Positions 1 to 6,030 of a stretch of DNA of 7,302 bases are shown in pieces. Under the pieces are notes generated by a model. The model saw nothing but the letters and a program-made list of their open reading frames with translations, was not told where the DNA came from and did no database searches. Both the position numbers and the translations under genes were made by a program. Origin of the DNA: Saprospiraceae bacterium (lineage in GTDB: Bacteria > Bacteroidota > Bacteroidia > Chitinophagales > Saprospiraceae); the NCBI GenBank assembly GCA_007125435.1, contig SLDF01000311.1, positions 1-7,302 of the forward strand, in the 5' to 3' direction. How positions within the stretch are numbered: the first letter of the stretch is position 1; every line of letters starts with the position of its first letter.

Positions 1-46
1 CTTAATTCCGTTTTTTATTATTGTTGCAGTCGACGCTGAGCCAGAG
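1..46 (-). repeat. Degenerate end of the dispersed MITE-like element
   Basis: Read on the minus strand, this piece ends with TCTGGCTC, then GCGTCG, then GCAA plus an AATAATA run and AAAAAACG. The same blocks occur in the same order at the right ends of the two better copies at 3676-3865 and 6324-6497. It is shorter than those ends, so internal bases are missing, and its outermost inverted-repeat bases are poorly conserved or cut by the window edge. This is a by-eye alignment, so membership of the family is an inference. Confidence 0.4.
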
Positions 47-345
47 GCGGCTCAGTTCCCTCGTTATCGGCTTGACGTTTAGTCAACCCGATTGCTTCGC
101 ACCACTCAGTCAAGCCCCAGCTCAGCTGTTCCTGCTATCCATTCGTCAGCCACTCATATCGCTACTATCCCTCACGCAGAAACGTGTTGTGGGGTTGTAT
201 GTTAAAGGTTACTGTTTGTTGGTTGTGGTCTCATGGTGGACTTGGATCTGTACTTTGTTTGTTGTTACAATGTTGCGTGGCTTTTTGTAATGCTACAGAT
301 TGTCAGTTGTTTACGCTCCGCTGTTAAGCCCGATTGGTGCAATAG
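36..345. other. Gene-free stretch with small inverted repeats
   Basis: No convincing coding sequence is present: the open frame from 21 to 290 has no recognisable domain and an unnatural composition. A perfect 7 bp stem with a 6 base loop lies at 36-55 (CTGAGCC/GGCTCAG), and an 8 bp inverted repeat GGCTTGAC/GTCAAGCC lies at 69-76 and 109-116. The second half, about 180-300, is rich in G and T on the plus strand (repeated GTTG, TTGTTGG). The stretch looks like remnants of mobile or repetitive DNA, but I cannot assign it. Confidence 0.4.
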
Positions 346-420
346 AATTTTGTAATGAGGGTTAAAGTGGCGATAAATTAAGTGACTTTGGGATTGAGCC
401 ATAGTCACCACTTTTAGGCT
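346..420 (+). repeat. Direct repeat unit A
   Basis: This unit shares GTAATGAGGGTT, a GACTTTGGGATTGAG-like core, CATAGTCAC and CACTTTTA-GGCT with unit B at 511-609, in the same order and orientation. Within it, AAAGTGG (364-370) and CCACTTT (408-414) form an inverted repeat, so the unit could fold into a long hairpin. No coding potential is evident, and its function is unknown. Confidence 0.5.
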
Positions 421-450
421 ACCTCTCATGCCTCCTTCAATATCTGGAAC

Positions 451-470
451 GCAACATTTTGCAATGTTGC
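451..470. other. Perfect 8 bp hairpin
   Basis: GCAACATT and AATGTTGC are exact reverse complements separated by TTGC. There is no T-run immediately after it on either strand, so it is a weak candidate for an intrinsic terminator. It lies between the two direct repeat units. Confidence 0.4.
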
Positions 471-510
471 TGCTTGATAATTTTGATGTAACCCAGCATG
501 TATATTGGAA

Positions 511-609
511 ATTCGTAATGAGGGTTTATAGGGCAAAAAAACTGATGATTTTGGGAATGAGTCATAGTCACTCTTGCAACGATTGAACAAAATCATCACT
601 TTTAAAGCT
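511..609 (+). repeat. Direct repeat unit B, with 11 bp inverted repeat
   Basis: This is the second copy of the unit at 346-420, with about 25 extra bases between the CATAGTCAC block and the CACTTTTA-AGCT block. It contains a perfect 11 bp inverted repeat, TGATGATTTTG at 543-553 and CAAAATCATCA at 588-598. In unit A the equivalent positions pair with different bases, so the pairing seems to be kept while the sequence changes. It ends just before the ABC-transporter remnant. Confidence 0.5.
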
Positions 610-634
610 ATATAAAGCCGAAATAGGATTTCTG

Positions 635-1551
635 GTGAATATGATGGGTTTTGCTTCCTTGTTCATTAGTCGCGTAGCGCCGGCTATGCTCCTTCTTCAC
701 AAGTCGCCTAAATTAAAATTCTCTAAGCTCCAGATGATTTCAGGAGATATTACAGATTCTTTAGATGTAGCAGATAAAAAACTCGGCTTGAAAGGTCATA
801 TTAAAATGACCGACGTTTATTTCAGTTACCCAACAAGAACAGATGTGCCAGTCCTCAAAGGGATTAACCTGGAAGCCCAGGCAGGAGAAAAAATTGCATT
901 GGTTGGCTCTTGTGGCGCGGGAAAGTCAACTATAGTGCAGCTTATCTTGAGGTTTTCCAATATCGAACTGGGGCAAATTACCATAGACGATAAAAATATT
1001 AACAAATTACCATTGAGCTCTTACCGTTTGCACATGGCCATCGTGCTACAGAGGTCATGCTATTTGGCGGCACCATCAGAGAAAACATCCTCTATGGTAA
1101 TCCAGACGCCGAAGAGTCAGCAATTATTGATGCAGCAAAGCAATCCAATTCGTGGGACTTCATCCAGTCCTTCCCGGAGGGTCTAGGTACCATTGTCGGA
1201 GAAAGGGGGGTAAAGCTATCAGGTGGGCAAAGACAAAGAATTGCTATAGCCAGAGCTATCTTGAGAGATCCTACGGTTCTCATACTTGATGAAGCAACAT
1301 CATCCCTCGATGCTGAATCAGAGAGAATGGTTTAAGATGTACTTAATACCCTCATACAAGGACGCACATCTATAATCATTGCACATCAATTGGCTACGAT
1401 CAGAGATGTAGACAAGATATACGTCATCGATAATGGTATCATAGCAGAGTCAGTCACCCACAACGAATTAAATGACAAAGCTGATGGCCTGTATCAAAAG
1501 CTTGCCGCTCTTCAGTTCCAGTCTGAAAGTTCTTCGCAATTAACCGATTGA
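635..1551 (+). pseudogene. Broken MsbA-type ABC exporter, nucleotide-binding domain only
   Basis: This is a remnant of a half-size ABC exporter (lipid or drug export family). An intact relative is about 580-600 residues, with a six-helix membrane domain before the ATPase domain. Here the membrane domain is missing. Clear homology starts near 735, with the ISGDITD linker and the FSYPTR strand. The Walker A motif GSCGAGKS is at 905-928. The frame breaks at about 1051, where one base is missing after the Q-loop (VLQ, normally VPQE). The second frame carries FGGTIRENI, the signature LSGGQRQR (1216-1239), Walker B VLILDE (1276-1293) and the D-loop SSLD. A TAA at 1333-1335 stops that frame, after which homology continues through the H-loop histidine (1384-1386) to a natural end at 1551. 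Walker B and the signature look intact, so the decay is probably recent. The chosen start is only the first ATG of the open frame; the bases before about 700 resemble no transporter. Confidence 0.9.
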
Positions 1552-1612
1552 TTACAGCGAGCTGCCAAGTCCCATATGCTTCTACATTGTGGCGGCCTTG
1601 TAAAGTTCTTAT

Positions 1613-1633
1613 GCACAAATAGGGTTTTTGCGC
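1613..1633 (-). terminator. Possible hairpin terminator after the operon
   Basis: On the minus strand, GCGCAAA begins right after the stop codon of the last operon gene and pairs with UUUGUGC, giving seven pairs including one G-U, with a seven-base loop. No U-run follows, so it is not a classical intrinsic terminator. It may still mark or protect the 3' end of the transcript. The other bases between 1552 and 1612 show nothing recognisable. Confidence 0.3.
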
Positions 1634-2935
1634 TCAATGCTGACTGCAACGTTTTGCATCCTTATTTAGGATGTCGGTTTTGATGAAATTGTTGCTTAAG
1701 CTCGGTGACCAATTGAAGTTTTCAATGGATTCAACAGTGAAAACATCTTGTGGGTCTGAGTGTAATAAAAAATTGGTAAAATCATCTTCTAACCGACGGA
1801 GCTCATCTATTTCGCATGGTGTTAATGCCTTATTTACTGCCATAGCTCCCAATTTATCGATTTTTTTTGGTTTGATATTGGGCTTCAGCTTTACACCAAA
1901 GGCCAATTCATTATCTATTCTTTGAACTACAAATAGGTACGGCATTTCATCCTCAATGTAATATGTATCATATTGATATCGTCCACCAGTCATCATAAGA
2001 GCAGCATCAGCCAGACAGGGTGATGATTTGCTGACTATTCTTGTATTGGTTCGGTCAATAGTGCTATCGGGATATAATGCATAGAGTGCTGACTGTAAGC
2101 CTAAATAGCCTACTACCAGTCCATCGCATAGGTGTCCATGCAATTTTACCAGATCATCTAGTCCTATCAATTGTTTAAAACCCAAACGACCTTTAGAAAA
2201 ATCAGTATCATTGACTAAGATAGGAGATGGCAAAGTGACTGAGGGTAAGTATACAGTAAAATGTCCATCTCTTTTTATATCATCCAAATGCCCACTTCTA
2301 GATCTATCAGCAGATGCAAAGTGTACATGTATGTACTGATTTTTATGGGTAAATACACCTTCGTGATGTCTGGAGAAAAATCCAACTAAATCACCGTGAC
2401 AATTGGACTCATAAAAGTTTACTTTTGCTTTTTTATGGGCTTCATGCGAATGATTCATTTCATTGGTGTCTCGCATAATGACATGAAAAGCAAGGCTATC
2501 CCATTGTCCACTTAGTTTGAAGGGGAAAGCTTCTTCTTTTTTTATACCGTGTTGACGGCCCAGGCTATCGACTAAATTTTGCAAGTCATGAAGACTTTGA
2601 ATACTTGAATTGACATGATAAGGAACCCAGTCTTTTTGATAACTAAAAGCTAAAAATGGTGCTGAAGCATTAGGGTCTAAATACGTTGATATTTTACCGT
2701 CTTTAATGGTACTGATCAAAGGTAGACCGTCTATAATCGTAATTTCTCCTTGTAAATTGTTGTAAGGGCCAACACCAAAAAGGTGGGGCTCTCTTAGTAA
2801 ACTGTCTAGCCCTACATTTGATGATAGGTCTTTGCCTGTCATTACAGATTTAGCCATACCGATATGCTGAACAACCTGTGTATGGCCTAATACTGACAAC
2901 AAGCAGGCGAAAAGGAAGGAAAGTGAAAGCTTCAT
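1634..2935 (-). CDS. Exported alpha-acetolactate decarboxylase-FmdE fusion protein
   Basis: This 433-residue protein has a signal peptide (about 1-19, hydrophobic core SFLFACLLSVLG). Residues 20-230 match the alpha-acetolactate decarboxylase family, a zinc enzyme converting acetolactate to acetoin. GEITIIDG with Glu64 matches the conserved early strand, and the HVH...GH motif places His203, His205 and His216 with the spacing of the family's zinc ligands. The family's active-site arginine is hard to place; Arg155 is a candidate. Residues 255-400 match the FmdE domain, named from a subunit-E gene of formylmethanofuran dehydrogenase operons: HGHLCDG (His266, His268, Cys270) corresponds to the family's HGHxCPG, and SPCLADA with Cys307 plus TGG match its second conserved block. 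Classical decarboxylases are about 240-260 residues without this extension. The start lies 17 bp after the ArsG-family gene, so the two are probably co-transcribed. Substrate and role are unknown; acetoin formation outside the cytoplasm is only one possibility. Confidence 0.85.
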   Translation of the reverse strand: MKLSLSFLFACLLSVLGHTQVVQHIGMAKSVMTGKDLSSNVGLDSLLREPHLFGVGPYNNLQGEITIIDGLPLISTIKDGKISTYLDPNASAPFLAFSYQKDWVPYHVNSSIQSLHDLQNLVDSLGRQHGIKKEEAFPFKLSGQWDSLAFHVIMRDTNEMNHSHEAHKKAKVNFYESNCHGDLVGFFSRHHEGVFTHKNQYIHVHFASADRSRSGHLDDIKRDGHFTVYLPSVTLPSPILVNDTDFSKGRLGFKQLIGLDDLVKLHGHLCDGLVVGYLGLQSALYALYPDSTIDRTNTRIVSKSSPCLADAALMMTGGRYQYDTYYIEDEMPYLFVVQRIDNELAFGVKLKPNIKPKKIDKLGAMAVNKALTPCEIDELRRLEDDFTNFLLHSDPQDVFTVESIENFNWSPSLSNNFIKTDILNKDAKRCSQH

Positions 2936-2952
2936 TGAAAGTTATTTTTAAA

Positions 2953-3660
2953 TTAAATGATTCCCAGATAAATATTGGCGTAATAAAGACCAGTTATGAT
3001 AAAGGCGACACCTGCAATATATCGCATACCCAATTCTACTTTTTGTATGATGTTGAAAGCCTGTCCTACTTTGGAAAAACTGTAAGCTATAATAAATGCA
3101 AAAACCATAACCGGCACACCTGTTCCTACGGCAAAAATGAGAGGTAAATATAGACCTGAGACGCTGGCTATAGACATAGGTATTAACATGCCAAAATAGA
3201 GAGCACCACTATATGGGCAAAAGGCGAGAGCAAATAATATGCCCATGATCAGAGAACCAACCCAGCCTTTATCCTTGAAGCGGTCAGCCAGCTTTCCTGT
3301 AAAATTACTTTTTGACAAAAAGTTTAACTTTATCAATCCGAGCATAATCAAACCAATTAAAATCAATAAAGGAGCCAGATAAAGCTCTCCCCTGGACTGG
3401 AAAAAACGTGCAATTTGAAATTTACTGGCTCCCCAATAAAGGATGAGGCCAATACCGGTGTACGATATGGCTCTTCCTATCGTATATATAAAACCATTGA
3501 CAATGACGGCCCTCTTGCTCTTTACTTCTTTAGATATATAGGCTGTAGCTGCAATATTGGTCGCTAACGGACAAGGACTTATGGCCGTTAGTAAGCCAAG
3601 AGCCAACGCCGCTAATAACGGAAACTGGCTGTTTTGCGCCAGATCATTTAGCCATTCCAT
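2953..3660 (-). CDS. ArsG-family / CcdA-DsbD-like membrane protein
   Basis: This 235-residue integral membrane protein has about six hydrophobic segments and resembles the transmembrane domain of CcdA/DsbD. Two proline-flanked cysteines sit in equivalent helices: Cys30 in AISPCPLATN and Cys148 in AFCPYSGALYFG. In DsbD-type proteins such a pair passes electrons across the inner membrane. Close relatives in Bacteroidota are commonly named the ArsG family, after a permease linked to export of aromatic aminoarsenicals in Shewanella. That name comes from homology, and both conserved cysteines also fit electron transfer. The gene follows the ArsF-family gene, separated by a 190 bp inserted repeat element, and precedes the decarboxylase-FmdE gene by 17 bp. 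The ATG at 3660 is preceded by an A-rich leader without a Shine-Dalgarno sequence. I am confident of the family and unsure of the transported species. Confidence 0.85.
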   Translation of the reverse strand: MEWLNDLAQNSQFPLLAALALGLLTAISPCPLATNIAATAYISKEVKSKRAVIVNGFIYTIGRAISYTGIGLILYWGASKFQIARFFQSRGELYLAPLLILIGLIMLGLIKLNFLSKSNFTGKLADRFKDKGWVGSLIMGILFALAFCPYSGALYFGMLIPMSIASVSGLYLPLIFAVGTGVPVMVFAFIIAYSFSKVGQAFNIIQKVELGMRYIAGVAFIITGLYYANIYLGII

Positions 3661-3675
3661 AATTATTATTTTTTT

Positions 3676-3865
3676 GGAAGTATTTCATTTTATCGATTTG
3701 GGCATCACTCTCGTCCTTTTGTCCTCGGGTCGCTATGCTTCACAGCTCCCTGAACGGTCGGCCCGGCTTCCACATTCGTTCCATCCGGTCTGGCTCCCTT
3801 AGGGTCGCCACTGTTGCGCAGCGCTGATGCATACCCAGAAAAAAACGACATTTTGAAATGCCCCC
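3676..3865 (+). mobile_element. MITE-like element, copy 1 (190 bp, inside the operon)
   Basis: This non-coding element shares its whole layout with the copy at 6324-6497: GTATTTCATTTT(A/G)TCG at the left, GGGCATCAC, a GGGTCGCTA block, GGCTCCC-type blocks, GCTGATGCA and CGACATTTTGAAATGC at the right. Its two ends are imperfect inverted repeats (about 3676-3695 and 3846-3865). Boundaries were set by alignment to copy 2. No target duplication is visible, so this copy may be older or its flanks altered. It separates the ArsF-family and ArsG-family genes; without it only 39 bp would lie between them. It has no transposase gene and would need one in trans. Confidence 0.75.
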
Positions 3866-3889
3866 ATTTGCTATTTACTTTATGCGATA

Positions 3890-4303
3890 TTACAATTTTT
3901 CTAATGCTGCGTTTATCTTCTCAGTTAGACCATCCTCAAATTTGTTTTTCTTGTCTTTGGCAGTCATAAAGGCAAAGTCCGTCAGGTTGATTTTTTCTGA
4001 TTTACCATCCTTGACAATATGTATGAATAGTGCCGTACCGAAGGCTTCAAACGCCTCTGCCTTTTCTGCGTTCTTGGCTTCATCTACATTAATAGTACTG
4101 AAGACAATCAGACCTTTGTCCATTTCACTTTTAAAATTCTCCTCTAAGGTTTGTTTAGTCTTTTCTTCAATAGTATTGCAGGTAAAACACCTGTGATTGC
4201 TGTGGAAGTCAATGACTTCAATATAATTGTCAGAATGTTGTGCGTTGACTTCCTGGGTAGCAAATAGGGCTACAGTAAATAATGTATAAAATAAGTGCTT
4301 CAT
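3890..4303 (-). CDS. ArsF-family exported thioredoxin-like protein
   Basis: This 137-residue protein has an N-terminal signal peptide (about 1-22, ending near NAQ) and a probable thioredoxin-like fold. The motif HRCFTC, with Cys39 and Cys42, follows the first strand (IEVIDFHSNH) and matches the CxxC position of this family. Relatives in Bacteroidota are commonly named the nitrophenyl compound nitroreductase subunit ArsF family, from the Shewanella arsEFG genes. I see no flavin or other cofactor motif here, so reductase activity on nitro compounds is not supported by the sequence alone. A thiol-disulfide role outside the cytoplasm, fed by the ArsG-like protein encoded downstream, fits the cysteines better. 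It lies 13 bp after the permease gene. There is no Shine-Dalgarno sequence before the ATG, and the leader is AT-rich. Confidence 0.8.
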   Translation of the reverse strand: MKHLFYTLFTVALFATQEVNAQHSDNYIEVIDFHSNHRCFTCNTIEEKTKQTLEENFKSEMDKGLIVFSTINVDEAKNAEKAEAFEAFGTALFIHIVKDGKSEKINLTDFAFMTAKDKKNKFEDGLTEKINAALEKL

Positions 4304-4316
4304 GATTTTACAATTT

Positions 4317-5294
4317 TTATAAAACTAAATTAAATAAATATCCGGATGCCACTATAAATACGGTGACCACCAGAAAAAATACAGATATGAGTTTAAATGT
4401 CATTACTTTTTTGAGCAAAGTGGCTTCGGGTAGAGATAGACCTACGGTACTCATCATAAAAGCTATAGCAGTGCCCAGGGGTACCCCCTTCACTACCAAT
4501 ACTTGTATGACAGGTACGATGGCTGCAGCATTGGCATACATCGGTACAGCTATAATAACCGCTGCCGGTACGGTCCACCACTGACCTCCTCCCAGGTATT
4601 GCTCAAAAAAGTTTTCAGGTACATACCCATGCATAGCAGCGCCTATACCTATACCAATGATGATGTATAATAATACACCTTTTACAATATGCCAGGCTTC
4701 CCGTGAAATGAGTGGCAGCTCTTTTATAAAATTAATCGAATCGGCAGTTACGGTATCACCTTTTTCGTAGGTCTTTGCCATTATGTCCTTTACCCAATCT
4801 GTCAACCAGTCCTTGAGGTCTAATTTGCCTAGAATAAAACCGCCAAATGTTCCTAATAAAATACCGGTGATGGCATATATTAGGGTCACTTTCCATCCAA
4901 ACATTCCCAGGAATAATGCCAATGCAATTTCATTCACCAATGGTGAGGTGATTAAGAAAGAAAATGTAACACCAAGGGGTATTCCCCCTTGAACAAAGCC
5001 AATAAATAGGGGTACAGATGAGCAGGAGCAAAATGGAGTTATGGCTCCAAATATTGCAGAGAACAAGTATTCTAGTCCGTAAAGTTTTCTGGAATTAAGG
5101 TAGTTTCTCAATTTTTCAACAGGGAAGTATACATTGACAATGCCCATGATAAATGATATCAAAAAAAGCAAAATCAATATTTTGATGACATCATAGACAA
5201 AGAAACTTAGCGCTGTACCGAGTCGGCTGCCTTCAGATAGACCTGAGACGTCGTAGATCAACCAATCCGAAAAATATATTAGCCAATCAAACAT
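4317..5294 (-). CDS. DUF318/ArsP-type permease
   Basis: This 325-residue inner-membrane permease of the DUF318 (ArsP_1) family has about eight to ten hydrophobic segments. The family hallmark TPFCSCS is at residues 86-92 (Cys89 and Cys91), followed by SVPLF and the conserved ITSPLVNE stretch at 115-122. The second half repeats the fold, with VPMYANAAAIVPV near 250-262 and MSTVGLSLPEATLL at 281-294. A hydrophilic linker (about 158-195) separates the halves. Characterised ArsP proteins export trivalent organoarsenicals, and the paired cysteines are thought to bind the arsenical. Many family members have no proven substrate. The gene starts 2 bp after the stop of the small thioredoxin-like gene, so the two are almost certainly co-transcribed. 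I rate the family assignment high and the arsenical substrate moderate. Confidence 0.88.
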   Translation of the reverse strand: MFDWLIYFSDWLIYDVSGLSEGSRLGTALSFFVYDVIKILILLFLISFIMGIVNVYFPVEKLRNYLNSRKLYGLEYLFSAIFGAITPFCSCSSVPLFIGFVQGGIPLGVTFSFLITSPLVNEIALALFLGMFGWKVTLIYAITGILLGTFGGFILGKLDLKDWLTDWVKDIMAKTYEKGDTVTADSINFIKELPLISREAWHIVKGVLLYIIIGIGIGAAMHGYVPENFFEQYLGGGQWWTVPAAVIIAVPMYANAAAIVPVIQVLVVKGVPLGTAIAFMMSTVGLSLPEATLLKKVMTFKLISVFFLVVTVFIVASGYLFNLVL

Positions 5295-5296
5295 AT

Positions 5297-5533
5297 CTAA
5301 CTGGCTTGGATTAATGCTGTGATTTCGCTCATTGTTGGCACTCGTCCTTTTATTTTTACAGACTCATCGACAACAACTACAGGTGTAGAGATCACATTGT
5401 ATTCCATAATTTTAATTATATCTTCTACTTTTTCGACTTTGATGTCTGCCCCCAGCTTTGCTACTGCCTTATTGACAATATCTACTGTTTGTTTGCATTT
5501 TGGACACCCGGTCCCTAAAATTTTGATGGTCAT
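5297..5533 (-). CDS. Small thioredoxin-family protein (CPKC redox type)
   Basis: This 78-residue protein has no signal peptide, so it should be cytosolic. It belongs to the small glutaredoxin-like group typified by archaeal MTH895 (redox-active disulfide protein 2). The CPKC motif is at residues 10-13, right after the first strand (TIKILGTG), and the cis-proline of the thioredoxin fold is Pro51 in ISTPVVVVD. Such proteins often lie beside DUF318 permeases. A likely role is thiol reduction of the permease, its cargo or the ArsG-like protein, but that is inferred from position. It is the first gene after the second operator-promoter motif (5581-5596), with 47 bp between that motif and its ATG. 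It abuts the permease gene downstream. Confidence 0.87.
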   Translation of the reverse strand: MTIKILGTGCPKCKQTVDIVNKAVAKLGADIKVEKVEDIIKIMEYNVISTPVVVVDESVKIKGRVPTMSEITALIQAS

Positions 5534-5580
5534 AATTATAATATTTTATGGTATAATCGCTTAGAAATCAAATATCGACA

Positions 5581-5596
5581 ATCGCAAATAGACGAT
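5581..5596 (-). promoter_or_regulatory. Candidate ArsR operator 2 with embedded -7-like element
   Basis: On the minus strand the sequence is ATCG-TCTATTTG-CGAT, which differs at one position from the site before the repressor gene (5936-5951). The inner eight bases match the Bacteroidota -7 consensus TAnnTTTG at all but one fixed position. A repressor bound here would cover the promoter for the thioredoxin-permease-ArsF-ArsG genes. No clear TTG -33 element was found. The assignment rests on the repeat and its placement. Confidence 0.6.
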
Positions 5597-5612
5597 ATAA
5601 ATGATAAAAAAA

Positions 5613-5921
5613 TTAGTCTTCAAATAGTTGTCTGAACGATTGCTTAGCTGCCGGCCAATTTTTCTCGTGCAAGCAGTATTTAACACTGGGAGGCTCGATA
5701 TTGCCCTGAATTAATCCCGCATCTTTCAATACTTTCAAGTGTTGAGAAATCGTGGACTGTGCCAGAGGAAATACAGCTGTCAAGTCTCCCGTACAGCAGC
5801 AACTTTGAATGCTTAGCAACTTGATGATTTTTATGCGAAGTGGATGCCCTAGCGCTTTGGCTATTTCAGCCTGACGGATCTCCTCTTCTGAATAATCAAC
5901 TTTTGCCAATGTTCGACTCAT
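5613..5921 (-). CDS. ArsR/SmtB-family transcriptional repressor
   Basis: This 102-residue winged-helix regulator is a usual length for the family. The first helices carry AKALGHPLRIKIIKLL (21-36), the typical ArsR opening. The recognition helix lies within PLAQSTISQHLKVLKDAGL (52-70), and the wing includes residues 71-84. The metalloid-sensing position holds Cys41-Cys42-Cys43 just before GDL, where classical ArsR proteins have CVC-type motifs; Cys83 could add a ligand. It should release DNA on binding arsenite or another thiol-reactive agent, so arsenic is a probable but not proven inducer. The gene is first in the minus-strand operon. Matching palindromes lie 14 bp before its ATG and 16 bp after its stop codon, which suggests it represses itself and the genes behind it. 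Start chosen at the ATG 18 bases after a TATATTTG -7 element. Confidence 0.92.
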   Translation of the reverse strand: MSRTLAKVDYSEEEIRQAEIAKALGHPLRIKIIKLLSIQSCCCTGDLTAVFPLAQSTISQHLKVLKDAGLIQGNIEPPSVKYCLHEKNWPAAKQSFRQLFED

Positions 5922-5935
5922 AACAATTAATGTTC

Positions 5936-5951
5936 ATCGCAAATATACGAT
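5936..5951 (-). promoter_or_regulatory. Candidate ArsR operator 1 around a TATATTTG -7 element
   Basis: On the minus strand the sequence is ATCG-TATATTTG-CGAT. The four-base arms are exact inverted repeats, and the centre fits the Bacteroidota -7 consensus TAnnTTTG perfectly. The ATG of the repressor gene lies 14 bp downstream, leaving a very short leader. A -33 TTG at the usual spacing is not clear. The match to the site at 5581-5596 is 15 of 16 bases, which supports a shared regulator. Confidence 0.65.
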
Positions 5952-6000
5952 ATTTTTTCATTTTCATCAGTTTACAATTGCATTAACATAGAAATAACAC

Positions 6001-6015
6001 TAGATTGGTAATCTA
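6001..6015. other. Short perfect dyad upstream of the operon
   Basis: TAGATT and AATCTA are exact reverse complements separated by GGT. The dyad lies about 50 bp upstream of the -7 element of the repressor gene and 16 bp beyond the end of the transposase remnant. It could be a regulatory site or part of the decayed end of the insertion sequence; nothing in the sequence decides between these. Confidence 0.25.
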
Positions 6016-6030
6016 ATATTCATATTTCTT

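Noticed and set aside
180..230. GTTGTG-rich stretch resembling integron attC-like repeats of Bacteroidota
   Set aside because: No paired core sites with the required spacing and no cassette-like gene or integrase are visible.
21..290. Plus-strand open frame of 89 codons
   Set aside because: No domain, odd composition, no plausible start context, and it overlaps repeat-like DNA with inverted repeats.
1671..1925. Plus-strand open frame opposite the decarboxylase-FmdE gene
   Set aside because: It is antisense to a well-supported coding region with clear domain motifs, and shows no motif of its own.
3557..3802. Plus-strand open frame running from the ArsG-like gene into the repeat element
   Set aside because: It joins antisense of a real gene to non-coding element sequence and has no recognisable domain.
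4363..4992. Several open frames overlapping the permease gene on both strands
   Set aside because: They are shadows of the permease frame, which has family motifs throughout.
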